NCBI GenBank assembly: GCA_028551475.1
Contig: CM052354.1
Span: 22,281,258-22,345,257, forward strand
Source: Casuarina equisetifolia
Lineage: Eukaryota; Streptophyta; Magnoliopsida; Fagales; Casuarinaceae
DNA: 64,000 nucleotides
Direction of reading: 5' to 3'
This document shows, piece after piece, positions 11,720 through 22,930 of the stretch. Under the pieces are notes generated by a model. That model did no database searches. It was given only the letters and a program-made list of their open reading frames with translations, and had not been told where the DNA came from. The position numbers were made by a program, and so were the translations under genes. Positions within the stretch are counted from its first letter, which is position 1, and every line of letters starts with the position of its first letter.

Positions 11720-13223
11720 ATTCTTCTTCCAGCTCCAAATGGGATATATTGAAAATCAGTCCCCTTATAGTCAACAGAGCTGTCAAGGAATCTCTCCGGA
11801 TAGAAACTCTCAGGCTCAGTCCAATATGCGGGGTCTCTTCCGATTGCCCATGCATTAACAATGACTTTAGTTTTGACAGGAATATCGTACCCATCAATTT
11901 CACATTTTTGGGCGCATTCTCTTGGAAGTAACAAAGGAGCAGAAGGGTGTAATCTCAAGGTCTCCTTAACAACCGCCTTCAAATATTTCATCTCATCAAT
12001 GGCTGTTTCATCAACTCTCCCTTTTCTATTAAAGACTTCTCTCACTTCAACTTGTGCCTTCTTCATTACCCATGGATGTTTCATCATTTCTGCCATTGCC
12101 CAGTTTACAGTTGTGGCTGCCGTCTCACTCCCTGCTGCGAAAATGTCCTGAATAGAAACATGGCGATTATATCATGCAATTCCACCATACAAAAAGAATA
12201 ACCAATTTAACCAATAGGCAATAGGCTCTGAGCTCAGAGATCTAACTTGGATTTCTTAAAATCAAATTTAGTTAACAGAAGAAGAAAAATAACGTACAAA
12301 ATTCTATGGAAGGTGAATAACATTACCAGGATTACAGCCTTGATGTTCTCGTTTGTTAAGGAAAAGTCACTGTCACCAGTCGCTTGATATTTTAAGAGAA
12401 CATCTACCAGATCTTCTGTCGTAGCCTCTATTGCTTTCGTTGTTGCCTTCTCCTTGTGTTCACAGATAATCTTTCCCATTATAATATCAGCTTCTTGATG
12501 CAGCCTCTCAAGTTTAGGTTTGACCCCGCTTATGAGATGAAGCATCTTAAAAGAAGGAAATAAATCTGCAACATTGAAACCTGCAGCCAACATGTTAGCT
12601 ACCTTCACAACTGATATGAATTTTTCCTGGTCTTCGTACTTCTTACCGAAGGCCGCCTTCGAAGTAAGACAACATATCGTTGAGTACACTTTCTCGCTGA
12701 AATTGATAGGAGATCCAGCTTTAGAAGCAATCCATTTGATAAGACTTGATAGCTCTTCCTCTCTGATGGATCTATAAGATTCAACACGCTTTGAGCTTAA
12801 AAGCTCTAGTGTGCAGATTTTTCGAAGTTGTCTCCAGTAATTGCCATATGGAGCAAAGGCGATGTTTGTGGAATCATAAGACATGATTGTTACAGCCAAA
12901 ATACTAGGCCTTGATGCAAAGATGGAATCGTGTGTTTTCATCACCTCTTTGGCTAACTCTGGAGATGAAACCACCACGGTGAGAGCTTCTCCAAGTTGAA
13001 GGTACATTAGAGGTCCATGTTTCTTAGCCAAATCTCTTAATGCACGATGGGGTGGAGGGCCAATTAAGTGGAGAATGCTTCCTATGATTGGTAGCTTCCA
13101 TGGCCCTGGGGGTAGTTTTAGAGTTGAGTGATCAGTTTTGGATCTCTTCCCCATTTTGAGGACCATAAACATAAAGAGGAAGAAGGTGAAAAGGACTGGG
13201 AAGGACAGCATCTGGAACTCCAT
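11715..13223 (-). pseudogene. P450 gene A, 5' part (CYP71D-like), interrupted at the heme Cys
   Basis: Exon 1 is 12327-13223 from the ATG that matches gene B; an earlier in-frame ATG at 13244 would add seven residues. The intron is 12148-12326, with GT and AG ends in phase 0. Exon 2 starts at 12147 and runs open to the insertion. Visible motifs: N-terminal anchor, proline hinge LPPGPW, C-helix WRQLRK, I-helix AGSET, ExxR (KETLR), PERF, and the heme loop FGAGRRIC. The exon then enters the LTR. The remaining codons are at 2108-2303. Apart from the insertion and a Pro-to-Thr change after the Cys, no lesion was seen, so this allele was probably killed by the transposon. Gene B is its close tandem copy. 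Confidence 0.92.
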
Positions 13224-13271
13224 AGGAAGTTGTATCACTACCATGTGAACTATAGGGTAAATCGTCTCTTA

Positions 13272-13282
13272 CTTATTTATGC
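13272..13282 (-). promoter_or_regulatory. TATA-like box of P450 gene A
   Basis: The minus-strand sequence gcataaataag lies about 50 bp upstream of the ATG used here (13223). The same sequence occurs at the same relative place in gene B, with conserved flanks. The placement fits a plant core promoter. Confidence 0.45.
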
Positions 13283-13379
13283 AGACTATGCAGCCTTGGA
13301 GGATCTTTTCTTGAATGATTCTCTCTCTTGGTGTTCGTAATCTTCTTGGCTGTATTTTGGGTCCGTCACAAAGAGCTGA

Positions 13380-14060
13380 TTAAATTTGATGCCATCCACT
13401 ATTAGAAACAAAAACGGATCCGCCAACAATGGAACAAATACTCCCGCCGGCCACGTCTGAACAAAAACAGAATTAAAACAAAAAATTGAAAATCAACCCG
13501 TCAACCACGTCTGAAGCAGAAGCAGCAGTTCCTTAAGTTAAAGCAAGCGTATGTAACACAGCCCACTTTGAGTTTCTAAAGTTAAAGCGGTCTAAGAAAC
13601 GGCCCCATAGAAAATAATCTGTTTTTTATGCCTATAAAACGGCACTACCTGCATGTGTATTAAGTAGGCATTATACTTATATTATTGTAATATTTTATAA
13701 ACTCTGAGCCTTTTGCCTACACAATACAATATCCTCCGCACCTAGTTTACATATCTTGCATTGCCTCACTTTTCTTCGAGAAACAGGTTTCCGACATCTT
13801 CAGCAAGATACTTCTCGAGCAACAAAATGAAAAGTTAAGAAGACTACGTAGAGTCGAGGTGGTTGGTGCTAAGGGGGAGTATTGATTTTTGTTCACTTAT
13901 GATGTGTCACAAGGAGATAGGAACCACGTTCCTTGCTTAGACTTTTGACAAATCAGCAATCAAGATCTATTGGATGGAAGCTAATTAACAAAAGAAGCCC
14001 AACATTATACTTTTCCTTTGTCGTAGCCGAAAGAAGGAAACAAATTATTGAAAAGAAAAA
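13380..14060 (+). repeat. LTR-like debris upstream of gene A (pair of 17690-18200)
   Basis: The part from about 13556 is matched at about 17690-18200. It contains a TATA-like run (cctataaaacgg), a polyadenylation-like AT stretch, and a purine tract (aagggggag, about 13873) followed by TATTGATTTTT, the kind of layout seen at an internal region to 3' LTR junction. No coding region is visible. It probably derives from a short or truncated LTR element that was duplicated with the P450 unit. No P450 or other gene lies here. Confidence 0.35.
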
Positions 14061-14061
14061 G

Positions 14062-14560
14062 AGGGTATAGTTGTGATTGTGAACATTGGGGTTATCTTCT
14101 CGTTATAATAGGTTTTTCTAGCAATATCCAATTAAGATTCCTAACATCTTATGATAATTAATTTTTTTTAATAGTATTCAACTAGAATTTCTTTAAGATT
14201 TATCTATAAACATAAAAAGTATAGAGAAACCTAATTGGCAAGCAAAAAGAGTTTTCTTGGAGGGCTAATTATTAGATAAAACCTTTCATATGAATTCTAG
14301 TTGATGAAAGATTCTATGAAATATCTATTTGACAATAGGAAAAATATAAAAAAAAAAATTTAATAAGAAGATACAATAAGAGATGTAGAATATTATGATA
14401 TTCTAAACATCTTAAATTTGTTGTGTTTGGTTGTGCATTCTCATATTTGTATATTCAATTCCTATGTGAATGATATGATTGGTTGAATTCCTCTAACAAA
14501 TGATATAAAAAATGTATGGATCACAACAAGTGGTATTAGAACCAAGTTAGATCCTAACAA
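14062..14560 (+). mobile_element. Probable copia-type LTR remnant with PBS-like site (copy B)
   Basis: This is the partner of 1110-1600, with the same arrangement: an AT-rich block, then a PBS-like tggtattagaacc at about 14531, then the truncated P450 piece. Divergence between the two copies is visible but modest, in line with the A/B duplication. Confidence 0.35.
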
Positions 14561-14654
14561 GTACCTCCATGAGGAAGGTTAATTTCCAGGATAAAAATTA
14601 AGAGGGTTAAAGCTCATTAGTGAAAGTGCTTTAATTTTATCAATATTTAAACCT

Positions 14655-14992
14655 GATGGTGCGAAGGCGAATTCCGTAGATTTATAAGACAAGATTTATG
14701 AGGCCAGGATGCTGGGCCTTGATGCAAAGACGTAACCATAGGCTCTCATCACCTCTTTGCCCAACCCTGGAGATGAAACCACAAAGGCCAAAACTTCCCC
14801 AAGGCGAAAGTGCATGAGAGATTCATGTTTCTTTGTCAAATATCTTAATGCACGATGAGGTAGAGGCTCAATTAAGAGGTCCATGCTTCCTATGGCAGGT
14901 AGCTTCCTTACTTTCATGACCATTACCATAAGGAGCAAGAAGGTGAACAGGATTCGGAGGGAAAACTCGCGAAGCGTTTTAAATACAACCAT
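14655..14992 (-). pseudogene. Truncated P450 exon-1 5' fragment (copy B)
   Basis: The frame opens at the ATG at 14992 and encodes an anchor, PHRALRYLTKKH, LGEVLAFVVSSPG, KEVM and [14 protein letters not shown] stop follows where the paralogues have Glu. Similarity to P450 continues to about 14655 (FAP-like) and then stops at the same breakpoint as in the copy at 1697. The adjoining 14566-14654 resembles the 5' flank and first codons of pseudogene D. It cannot make a P450. Its 3' neighbour on the right is gene B. Confidence 0.78.
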
Positions 14993-15074
14993 GAGAAGCT
15001 AGTGTTATAAATATTTATGAACCTAGTCTCCTCAGGTCTCCTAACATATTAAACATACAAAATTTATGCTCGGC

Positions 15075-16774
15075 TTATTCGCCCAACAAGGATTTATAGG
15101 CACTTGGAATTAAATGCAGATCATCTTTTGTTCGTACTGTGACGGCAAAGAATTCTGTAGTGTCCAAGTCTTCATGGTTCATTCCATTGGGAAGTTTCCA
15201 ATCAAAATGGTATAAAAACAGCGCAAGAGGGAGCTCAACACTGACCAGGCCAAATGTCATGCCTGGGCATATTCTTCTTCCAGCTCCAAATGGGATATAT
15301 TGAAAATCAGTCCCCTTATAGTCAATAGAGCTGTCGAGGAATCTCTCCGGATAGAAACTCTCAGGTTCAGTCCAATATGCGGGGTCTCTTCCGATTGCCC
15401 ATGCATTAACAATGACTTTAGTTTTGACAGGAATATCGTACCCGTTAATTTCACATTTCTGGCCGCATTCTCTTGGAAGTAACAGAGGAGCAGGAGGGTG
15501 TAATCTCAAGGTCTCCTTAACAACCGCCTTCAAATATTTCATCCCATCAATGGCTGTTTCGTCAACTCTCCCTTTTCTATTAAAGACTTCTCTCACTTCA
15601 ACTTGTGCCTTCTTCATTACCCATGGATGTTTCATCATTTCTGCCATTGCCCAGTTTACAGTTGTGGCTGCCGTCTCACTCCCTGCTGCGAAAATGTCCT
15701 GAATAGAAACATGGCGATTATATCATGCAATTCCACCATACAAAAAGAATAACCAATTTAACCAATAGGCAATAGGCTCTGAGCTCAGAGATCTAACTTG
15801 GATTTCTTAAAATCAAATTTAGTTAACAGAAGAAGAAAAATAACGTACAAAATTCTGTGGAAGGTGAATAACATTACCAGGATTACAGCCTTGATGTTCT
15901 CGTTTGTTAAGGAAAAGTCACTGTCACCAGTCGCTTGATATTTTAAGAGAACATCTACCAGATCTTCTGTCGCAGCCTCTATTGCTTTCGTTGTTGCCTT
16001 CTCCTTGTGTTCACAGATAATCTTTTCCATTATAATATCAGCTTCTTGATGCAGCCTCTCAAGTTTAGGTTTGACCCCACTTATCTGATGAAGCATCTTA
16101 AAAGAAGGAAATAAATCTGCAACATTGAAACCTGCAGCCAACTCGATAGCTACCTTCACAACTGATACGAATTTTTCCTGGTCTTCGTACTTCTGACCAA
16201 AGGCCGCCCTCGAAGTAATACAATATATTGTTGAGGACACCTTATCACTGAAATTGATAGGAGATCCAGCTTTCGAAGCAATCCATTTGATAAGACTTGA
16301 TAGCTCTTCCTCTCTGATGGATCTATAAGATTCAACACGCTTTGAGCTTAAAAGCTCTAGCGTACAGATTTTTCGAAGTTGTCTCCAGTAATTGCCATAT
16401 GGAGCAAAGGCAATGTTTGTGGAATCATAAGACATGATTGTGGTAGCCAAGATACTAGGCCTTGATGCAAAGATGGAATCGTGTGTTTTCATTACCTCTT
16501 TGGCTAACTCTGGAGATGAAACCACCAAGGTGAGAACTTCTCCAAGTTGAAGGTACATTAGAGGTCCATGTTTCTTAGCCAAATCTCTTAATGCACGATG
16601 GGGTGGAGGGCCAATCAAGTGGAGAATGCTTCCTATGATTGGTAGCTTCCATGGCCCTGGGGGTAGTTTTAGAGTTGAGTAATCAGTTTTGGATCTCTTT
16701 CCTATTTTCAGGACCATAAACATAAAGAGGAAGAAGGTGAAAAGGACTGGGAAGGACAGCATCTGGAACTCCAT
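15075..16774 (-). CDS. Cytochrome P450 monooxygenase, CYP71D/CYP71BE-like (gene B)
   Basis: Exon 1 is 15878-16774, the intron is 15699-15877 (GT...AG, phase 0) and exon 2 is 15075-15698; the product is 506 aa. The start is the ATG at 16774 (MEFQMLSF); the upstream extension conserved in copy A begins with TTG here. Order: signal anchor in the first 25 or so residues, hinge LPPGPW, C-helix WRQLRK, I-helix A-G-S-E-T at about 304-308, ExxR 361-364, PERF 416-419 and heme loop [10 protein letters not shown] with Cys443. All P450 signatures are intact. Family members are ER-bound, take electrons from P450 reductase, and typically hydroxylate terpenoids or other specialised metabolites. The substrate cannot be read from the sequence. 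It is the surviving member of the A/B tandem pair. Confidence 0.92.
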
Positions 16775-16835
16775 AGGAAGCTGTATCACTACCAAGTGAA
16801 CTAGAGGGTTACAGCCAATGGGTGAAATTGTGTCT

Positions 16836-16846
16836 CTTATTTATGC
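16836..16846 (-). promoter_or_regulatory. TATA-like box of P450 gene B
   Basis: The minus-strand gcataaataag lies about 65 bp upstream of the ATG at 16774 and is conserved with gene A. No other regulatory motif could be assigned. Confidence 0.5.
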
Positions 16847-16999
16847 AGCCTCGGAGCATCTTTTTCTGAATGATTCTCTTTGTTGCTGTTCGTAATCTTC
16901 TTGGCTGTATGTAGGGTCCGTCAGAAAGAGCTGATTAAATTTGATGCCATACACCAACAACTTCAGGTTCATCTGTTTGTTCATTTTCTCTTCATTTAA

Positions 17000-17690
17000 G
17001 TATTCGGAACCTGTCATACGACTAAAACAGATACAAAACGTGAAAGGGACATGAATAGAATTTATTAAAAGGAGAGAGAGAGAGAGAGAGTAAGGACAGA
17101 TTTTACATGGTGAAGATTGAAAGCGTACTTATAGAAAACCGAATAATTGAAAAATAAGGATTCGAGGCAGTTCTACTGAAGGTTTAGGTCCATCATGCTA
17201 ATACTCAACAGCAGATAATATTTTTGTTAGCACATTGAGATCATTGCAGTGCAGTGTGAGACTGAAAAATGACAAAGTCACTCCCTCATCCTCTGCTCTC
17301 CCTGCCTCTACCCTCTCTGCTAACCCGCAAGCCATCTCTACAACCAACAGCACTCTCTCTGCTAACCCGCGAGCGGTGTCATCACCTCAAGTCTTCCCCA
17401 GGGCGGTGCTTGCAAAGTCCCAAGCTTTGCATGCAGACACTCGTCCAGCGGTCACGAGCCAAAGCCGAATGGCCCAATGCAGTGGACCCCGCAACAGTAC
17501 CCATGCAATTGTGGAATGCGAGAAAGCACCAAAAGGTACTATCCGTGTGAAAGCCGCTCAGGCTCTGAAAGCCAAATCACCTCCTGAATTTGAAAAAGAC
17601 AACCACGTCCACATTCTGCTTTACCATTGTGAATCCGTAAGGTCAACCTTTGAGAAAACGACAAGTAATCGACACACCGACTTGTACTCG
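17000..17690 (+). other. GC-richer insert with an unassigned 153-codon frame (17235-17696)
   Basis: This stretch is present upstream of gene B and has no clear equivalent upstream of gene A. It contains a GA microsatellite (about 17072-17091). From about 17270 to 17600 the composition is clearly richer in C and G than the neighbours. A + strand frame of 153 codons is rich in Ser, Ala and Pro, and the same DNA is open in a second frame. I recognise no domain. The codon-like bias could mean a captured exon fragment or part of a transposon. Coding status is unproven. Confidence 0.3.
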
Positions 17691-18200
17691 GTCTGAAGCT
17701 TCATGGCAACTTCTAAGAAACAGCCCCGTAGAAAATAGGCGGTTTTTGATGCCTATAAAGCGGCACTACCTGCAAGTGTATTAAGTAGGCATTATACTTA
17801 TAATATTGTAATATTATGTGAACTCTGAGCTTTGTTGCCTACACAATACAATATCTTCCGCACCTATTTTACATATCTTGCATTGCCTCACTTTTCTTCG
17901 AAAAACAGGTTTCCCGAGCAACGAAACGAAAAGTTAAGACGTCTACATAGTGTCACAGTGGTTGGTGCAAAAGGGGAGTATTGATTTTTATTACACCCAT
18001 CATTGTGCACTTGTGATGTGGCATGAGGAGATAGGAACCGCGTTCCACCCTCAGAACTTTTGACAAATCAGCAATCAAGATCTGTTGGATGGAAGCTAAT
18101 TAACAAAAAAAAGCCCAAGATTATACTTTCCTTTGTCGAAGCCGAAAGAAGGGAAAAAAAAATTATTAAAAAAGAAAAGGAAAAAGAAAAAGAAGAGAGG
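17690..18200 (+). repeat. LTR-like debris upstream of gene B (pair of 13556-14060)
   Basis: It matches the debris upstream of gene A, including the TATA-like run, the purine tract (about 17968) and the following TATTGATTTTT. Its presence in both units shows that the duplicated unit extended at least to here. Confidence 0.4.
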
Positions 18201-18231
18201 ATACAATTTTTTCACGCCTGAGCATATTCAA

Positions 18232-18846
18232 CCTAAAAAGGAGAATAAGTCATTGGAATTAATTGTAGGTCGCACTTTGCTCTTATTGTAACGGCGTAGA
18301 GCTCAGTCATGTCCAAGTCTTCATGCTTCATTCCGCTAGGAAGTTTACAACCAAAATGGTAAAAAAGACAGTGCAAGTGGAACGTCAATGCTAGCAATGA
18401 CAAATGCCATGCCTGGGCTTATCCTCCATCCAGCCCCAAAAATGGTACGTACTTGAAATGAGTCCCCTTATAGCCGATAGAGGGATTAAGGAATCTCTCC
18501 CGACAAATACTCTCAGGTTTAGTCCAATATTTGAGGTCTCTTCTCATTGCCCCTGCATTAACAATTACTTTAATTTTGACAAGAATATAATACCTTTGAA
18601 TTCACATTTTTTTACTGCATTCTCTTGGAAGCAGCAGAGGAGCAGAGCGTGTAATCCAAGGCCTCCTTAACAACAAACTTTAAATACTTCATCTCACGAA
18701 CGGCTGCCTCATTGATTCTCCCTTTTCTGTTAAAGACTTCTATCACCTCAGCTTGTGCATTTATCATCACTCTTGGATGTTTCATCATTTCGGACACTGT
18801 GTAATTCAAAGTTGTGGCTGATATCTCACTCCCACAAGAGAAGAGT
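18232..18846 (-). pseudogene. P450 relic C, exon 2 only
   Basis: The minus strand reads as a P450 second exon with several indels and no long frame. Recognisable are a damaged I-helix start (about 18845), SEMMKHPRVM, the K-helix region (KEALDYT where paralogues have KETLRLH, after a frameshift), a PERF-like stretch (about 18500) and a heme-loop region (about 18420-18450). The C-terminal ELIPMTYSP is followed by a stop. No exon 1 is found to its right before pseudogene D, so the first exon was lost. Exon-2 similarity is closest to pseudogene D and gene F. Confidence 0.8.
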
Positions 18847-18849
18847 CCT

Positions 18850-19303
18850 AAATTATGGAGCTAGAGTCATGCACATTTTCAAAAGAAGAGATCTTTAAAA
18901 CAACAAAAACTAATAAAGATGTCATGTACAATTTCAATATAGAGGAAATTGTTAGAAACGAAATGTCTTATATTATTTAAATCGGAAAATAAGTTTTCTT
19001 ACATTATCAAAGTTTGGATTCATGTATAGGACCATTTTCTTTTATAAACAAGAAATCCCCATGATGTCTCCGAGCTCTGGTTGGAAGAATGTGCTAACAA
19101 TAATATGGGTTACACATTATTTAAATCTCACTTTGATAATCCTTAAGTATGAAAAAATACTAGAAGGAAGGAATCAAAATGATGCATAAGAAGTTACATG
19201 GCATTAAAGATTTCCTAAACCAATTTTGATGAACGAAGTCTTATTCTGACGAAAAGTTCAACCTATTACTTTCAGAAGAAATGAGAGGTCCTTATGCCTG
19301 AAC
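18850..19303. other. AT-rich spacer between P450 relics C and D
   Basis: About 450 bp with no open frame and no recognised repeat. It should have held an intron and exon 1 of relic C, but no P450 similarity was seen. Confidence 0.45.
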
Positions 19304-21118
19304 TTACTCGTCGAGCGGGGGAAGATAAGTCACTGGAATTAACTCGAGATCATATTTTCTTCTTACATTGGCACCAAAGACGTCAGTCATGTCCAAATCT
19401 CCATGCTTCATCGCATTAGGAAGTTTCCAATCACAATAATACAGAAACAGTGCGAGTGGGAACTCAACACTAACCAGGACAAAATTGATGCCTGGGCACA
19501 TCCTTCTTCCAACACTAAATGGGATGTACTCCAAATTAGTCCCCTTATAGTCAATAGAGCTATCAAGGAATCTCTCCGGATAGAAACTCTCAGGTTCAGT
19601 CCAATACATGGGGTCCCTTCCGATTGCCCATGCATTAACAATGACTTTAGTTTTAACAGGAATAGCATATGCATTAATTTCACATTTTTGGCTGCACTCT
19701 TTGGGAAGTAACAGAGGAACATGAAGTTATAATCTCAAGGTCTCTTTAACAACAGCCTTTAGATATTTCATCTCACTAATGGATGTTTCATCAACAATTT
19801 CTTTTTTATTAAAGGCTTCTCTCACCTCAGCTTGTGCCTTCTTCATCACCCATGGATGTTTCAACATTTCTACCATTGCCTAATTCACGGCTGTGGCTGA
19901 CGTCTCACTCCCAGCGTTGAAAATGTCCTGAAATAGAAAAATGGGCCATGAGTCGTGCACTTACTCTACAAGAAAAACCCTTTTAGGCAATAGACATTAA
20001 TAAAGATGTCCTAAACTATCTCCATTTATCTCTTCATAAATGCTTGAACTCCGAAATATCAGTCTTGGTGTCTTACAGCCAAGTGCAATTAATGAGAAGA
20101 AACAACCTTGATGTTGTCGTTTGTTAAGGAAAAGTCACCGTCACCAGCTCTTGATTTTTTTTTTATGAATATATAAGTTTATTCATCAAAAATAAAAGAA
20201 TATAAAATTTTAATAGCTTACCCCAGCATTATAATTTATTTAAGAGAAAACCAAATTTGAAATTTAGAATTCTCCAACCTCTTGATATTTTAAGAGAACA
20301 TCTAGTAGATTTTCTTCTATCTCAGCCTCTCCTAGTTTTATTGTTGTCTTCACCTTGTCCTTACATATTATTTTTTCCATTATCATGTTAGCTTCTTGGT
20401 GAAGCCTCTCAAGTTTGGGCTGCACCCCACTAATCAGATGTAGCAGTTAAGGAAATACATCTGAAATATTGAAACTTGCAGCCAACTCAACAACTAACTT
20501 CACAACTGACAATAATTTTTCCGGGTCTTCGTATTTCCTGCCGAATGCCGCCCTCAAAATAATACCGCTTGTTGTTGAGTACACTTTCTCGGTAAGATTG
20601 ATTGGAGATCCGGCTTTCGAAGTTATCCAATTGATGAGATTTTATAGCTCTTCTTCTCTGATGGGTCGGTAAGATTCAACACGCTTTGAGCTTAAAAGTT
20701 CTAGCGTGCAGATTTGTGGTAGTTGTCTCCAGTAATTGCCAAATGGTGAAAAGGTGATGTTTGTGGAATCATGAGACATCATTGTTGTAGCCAGCATACC
20801 GGGCCTTGATGCAAAGATGGAATCTTGTGTGTTCATTACCTCTTTGGCCAACTCTGGTGATGAAACCACAACAGCAGAAATTCTCCAAGTTGAAGGTGCG
20901 TCAGATGTCCATGTTTCTTGGCCAAATTCTCTTAGTGCACGATGGGGTACTAGGCCAACCAAGTGGTGCATGCTTCCCATGGTTGGTAGCTTCGACGACC
21001 CCGGGGGAAGTCTTAGAGCTGTGTGATTAATTTTGGATTTGTTTCCTAATTTCGTGCTCATAAACATAAGGAGAGGGAAGATGGACAGCACCGGGAAGGA
21101 CAACACCTGTACCTCCAT
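19304..21118 (-). pseudogene. P450 pseudogene D (CYP71D-like)
   Basis: Exon 2 (19304-19927) and exon 1 (about 20100-21118, ATG at 21118) can both be followed. Lesions: TAG in place of the I-helix Trp at 19880-19882; TAA at 19727-19729 after the K-helix; an extra AT-rich block of about 130 bp in exon 1 (about 20150-20280); a deletion near 20445; paired frameshifts around 20880-20940; a stop at 20642; and a changed splice-donor area. In the heme loop the third glycine-type position reads [10 protein letters not shown] instead of [10 protein letters not shown]. The N-terminal anchor and hinge are still clear. It is head-to-head with pseudogene E. Its upstream region is shared with gene F. Confidence 0.9.
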
Positions 21119-21189
21119 GAGGAAGGTTGGTTGGTGGGATAAAAGTTAATGGGGTTAAAGCTCATTGATGAAAGTGCTTTAACTTTATC

Positions 21190-21345
21190 AATATTTAAAC
21201 CGTGCAGCATTGGATGAGGATTCTCTCCCTAATTTCACTTTTATTTCCTAGTTAGTGGCATCTTGATGCTTTCAGAAAATGCTGCTTGGTACTGATGCAC
21301 CAAATACTTCTTCTGTATCTTTTGTTTTGATTAGAGGATTAGTTG
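21190..21345 (-). promoter_or_regulatory. Conserved P450 upstream module of pseudogene D
   Basis: Read on the minus strand, this region aligns with 26490-26640 upstream of intact gene F over about 150 bp and with an orphan copy at 31225-31345. The core contains ggtttaaatatt (about 21190-21201), where F has ggtataaatatt. The module is therefore probably the ancestral core promoter of the D/F branch, with a weakened TATA box in D. Confidence 0.5.
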
Positions 21346-21349
21346 GAAC

Positions 21350-22780
21350 CTGTTAAAACAGACAAAAGAAAAAAAAAAATAGTAAGCAATGAGAGGAGCA
21401 TCAGCATAATTAGTATTAATAGAAACATAGAGAAACAAATTTTGATAAGGTTAAACTAAAAAATAATTTGTATAATAGAGAAGAGATGAGAAGATAAACA
21501 TCTGATATGTTTTCATTCTAAGCCTTCGTAAATGGTGTTAATACTCAATATTGTAAGTGTAGTGGCAACTTAAGTGAGGAGGTTTGAATTAGGGTCGTGA
21601 CAAAACTAAAGTTGAGTATTGAATTAAGTGAGTATGCCACCGATGATAGCTCCTTACAACTCAAGGATTTTCATACTACAACAACTACTCACCTTGTGAC
21701 AACGAGTCTACATGGTCAAAAACTGTTATTTACAACCCAAGGAATTTACTGTTAAAATGGCTAGACGCCTTGTGACAACAGGTCTATGTGACCTACAGCA
21801 CAAAAAGTTTTTTTTTTAATTTATTTTTTACAAGAGAAAAACACATTGAATACAAAGAATTACCAATCAATATATACTTCAAGTACGTTCTTTCTTGACA
21901 TAAGATAGATATGGTTTACAATATTCACTATCTAGCTAGAGCAACTACAAAGTATTTGAATAATCTTCTTAGCTGTCACTCTTCAATTATTTGGGCAGCC
22001 AACAATAATTTTGACTGAACATATGCTACACAAGCACATCCAACATTACATATTCTCAAACAATATATTTTAAGCATAAGAACATTTATTCTAATCTCAA
22101 ATACGTGTGCAATGACATATACGTAGATTAGATAGCACAAAAATATTTCAGTCACATCAAAAAATATATATATATTTCAATCAGTGATTCCTTTGACACT
22201 TTTAATATTTTGTAATTTAACCACAATGCTGGAATCAATATTCAAATATTATCTTCAACAAAACTCCAACTCATAAGCAATATGTTTGGTAAAATATCAA
22301 CAAAACATAATTAATTTATCACTTCCAAAACAGAATGTCAACAAAACCAAACAAAATCCGACATTTTCTAGCAGTATACAAGACAAAATATCTGCTTCTA
22401 AGTTCGACTTAATTAGCACTTCTCGATTTCGTCCGGCCCCTCGTTACTTATAATTCCATGCTTTACGGAATCATAATTGACCGCTAGGACAGAACAACAG
22501 GCACAAGACAAGCTTAAATCCACAAGGTCGCACTCAAGTGGCCGGCAGAGCGGTTCTGCCGGAGTCTCGTCTGCGTATTTGCTTTATTCATCTACTTAAA
22601 ACTACACGGGTAGCTCAAAAAGGACAGGGTGGGAGACTTAAAAAGTGAAAATTCACAGAAAACAATGCATATTTATGACACACGGACATACAGAAAACTA
22701 AAATATTCCACTGTTTTCACTCTTATCATTTCGCATCTTCATTGAGAGGGTCTTCTCAGAAGAATGCGGAGATGGCAATC
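21350..22780. other. Intergenic region between divergent P450s D and E
   Basis: AT-rich spacer between head-to-head pseudogenes D (minus) and E (plus). It presumably held both promoters. A less AT-rich patch with no frame of note lies at about 22420-22580. No gene or known repeat was recognised. Confidence 0.45.
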
Positions 22781-22930
22781 AAGTGGAAGACAAAGCTGGA
22801 AATGAAGATAGAATCTTCAAGAAACAAATAGAACAAGGCCAAACGGCTACATGGAAAAGCGAAAGCATGGATGAGTATTATTTAACCAGAGCATTAGTTC
22901 TCCAGTTCACAGTAAAAACCTACTTTCCTC

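Larger units (their letters stand above)
1110..18200. repeat. Tandem duplication of a P450 unit of about 4 kb (units A and B)
   Basis: Unit A is 1110-2303 plus 11715-14060 (the Athila element lies inside). Unit B is 14062-18200. Order in both: LTR-like remnant with PBS, truncated P450 piece, about 80 bp spacer, complete P450 gene, conserved 5' flank, LTR-like debris. B has an extra block of about 560 bp (about 17000-17690). Because B lacks the Athila insertion, the element arrived after duplication. Confidence 0.85.

Noticed and set aside
16774..16795. Seven-codon N-terminal extension of P450 gene B
   Set aside because: It begins with TTG. The ATG at 16774 aligns with the start of gene F and gives the usual length.
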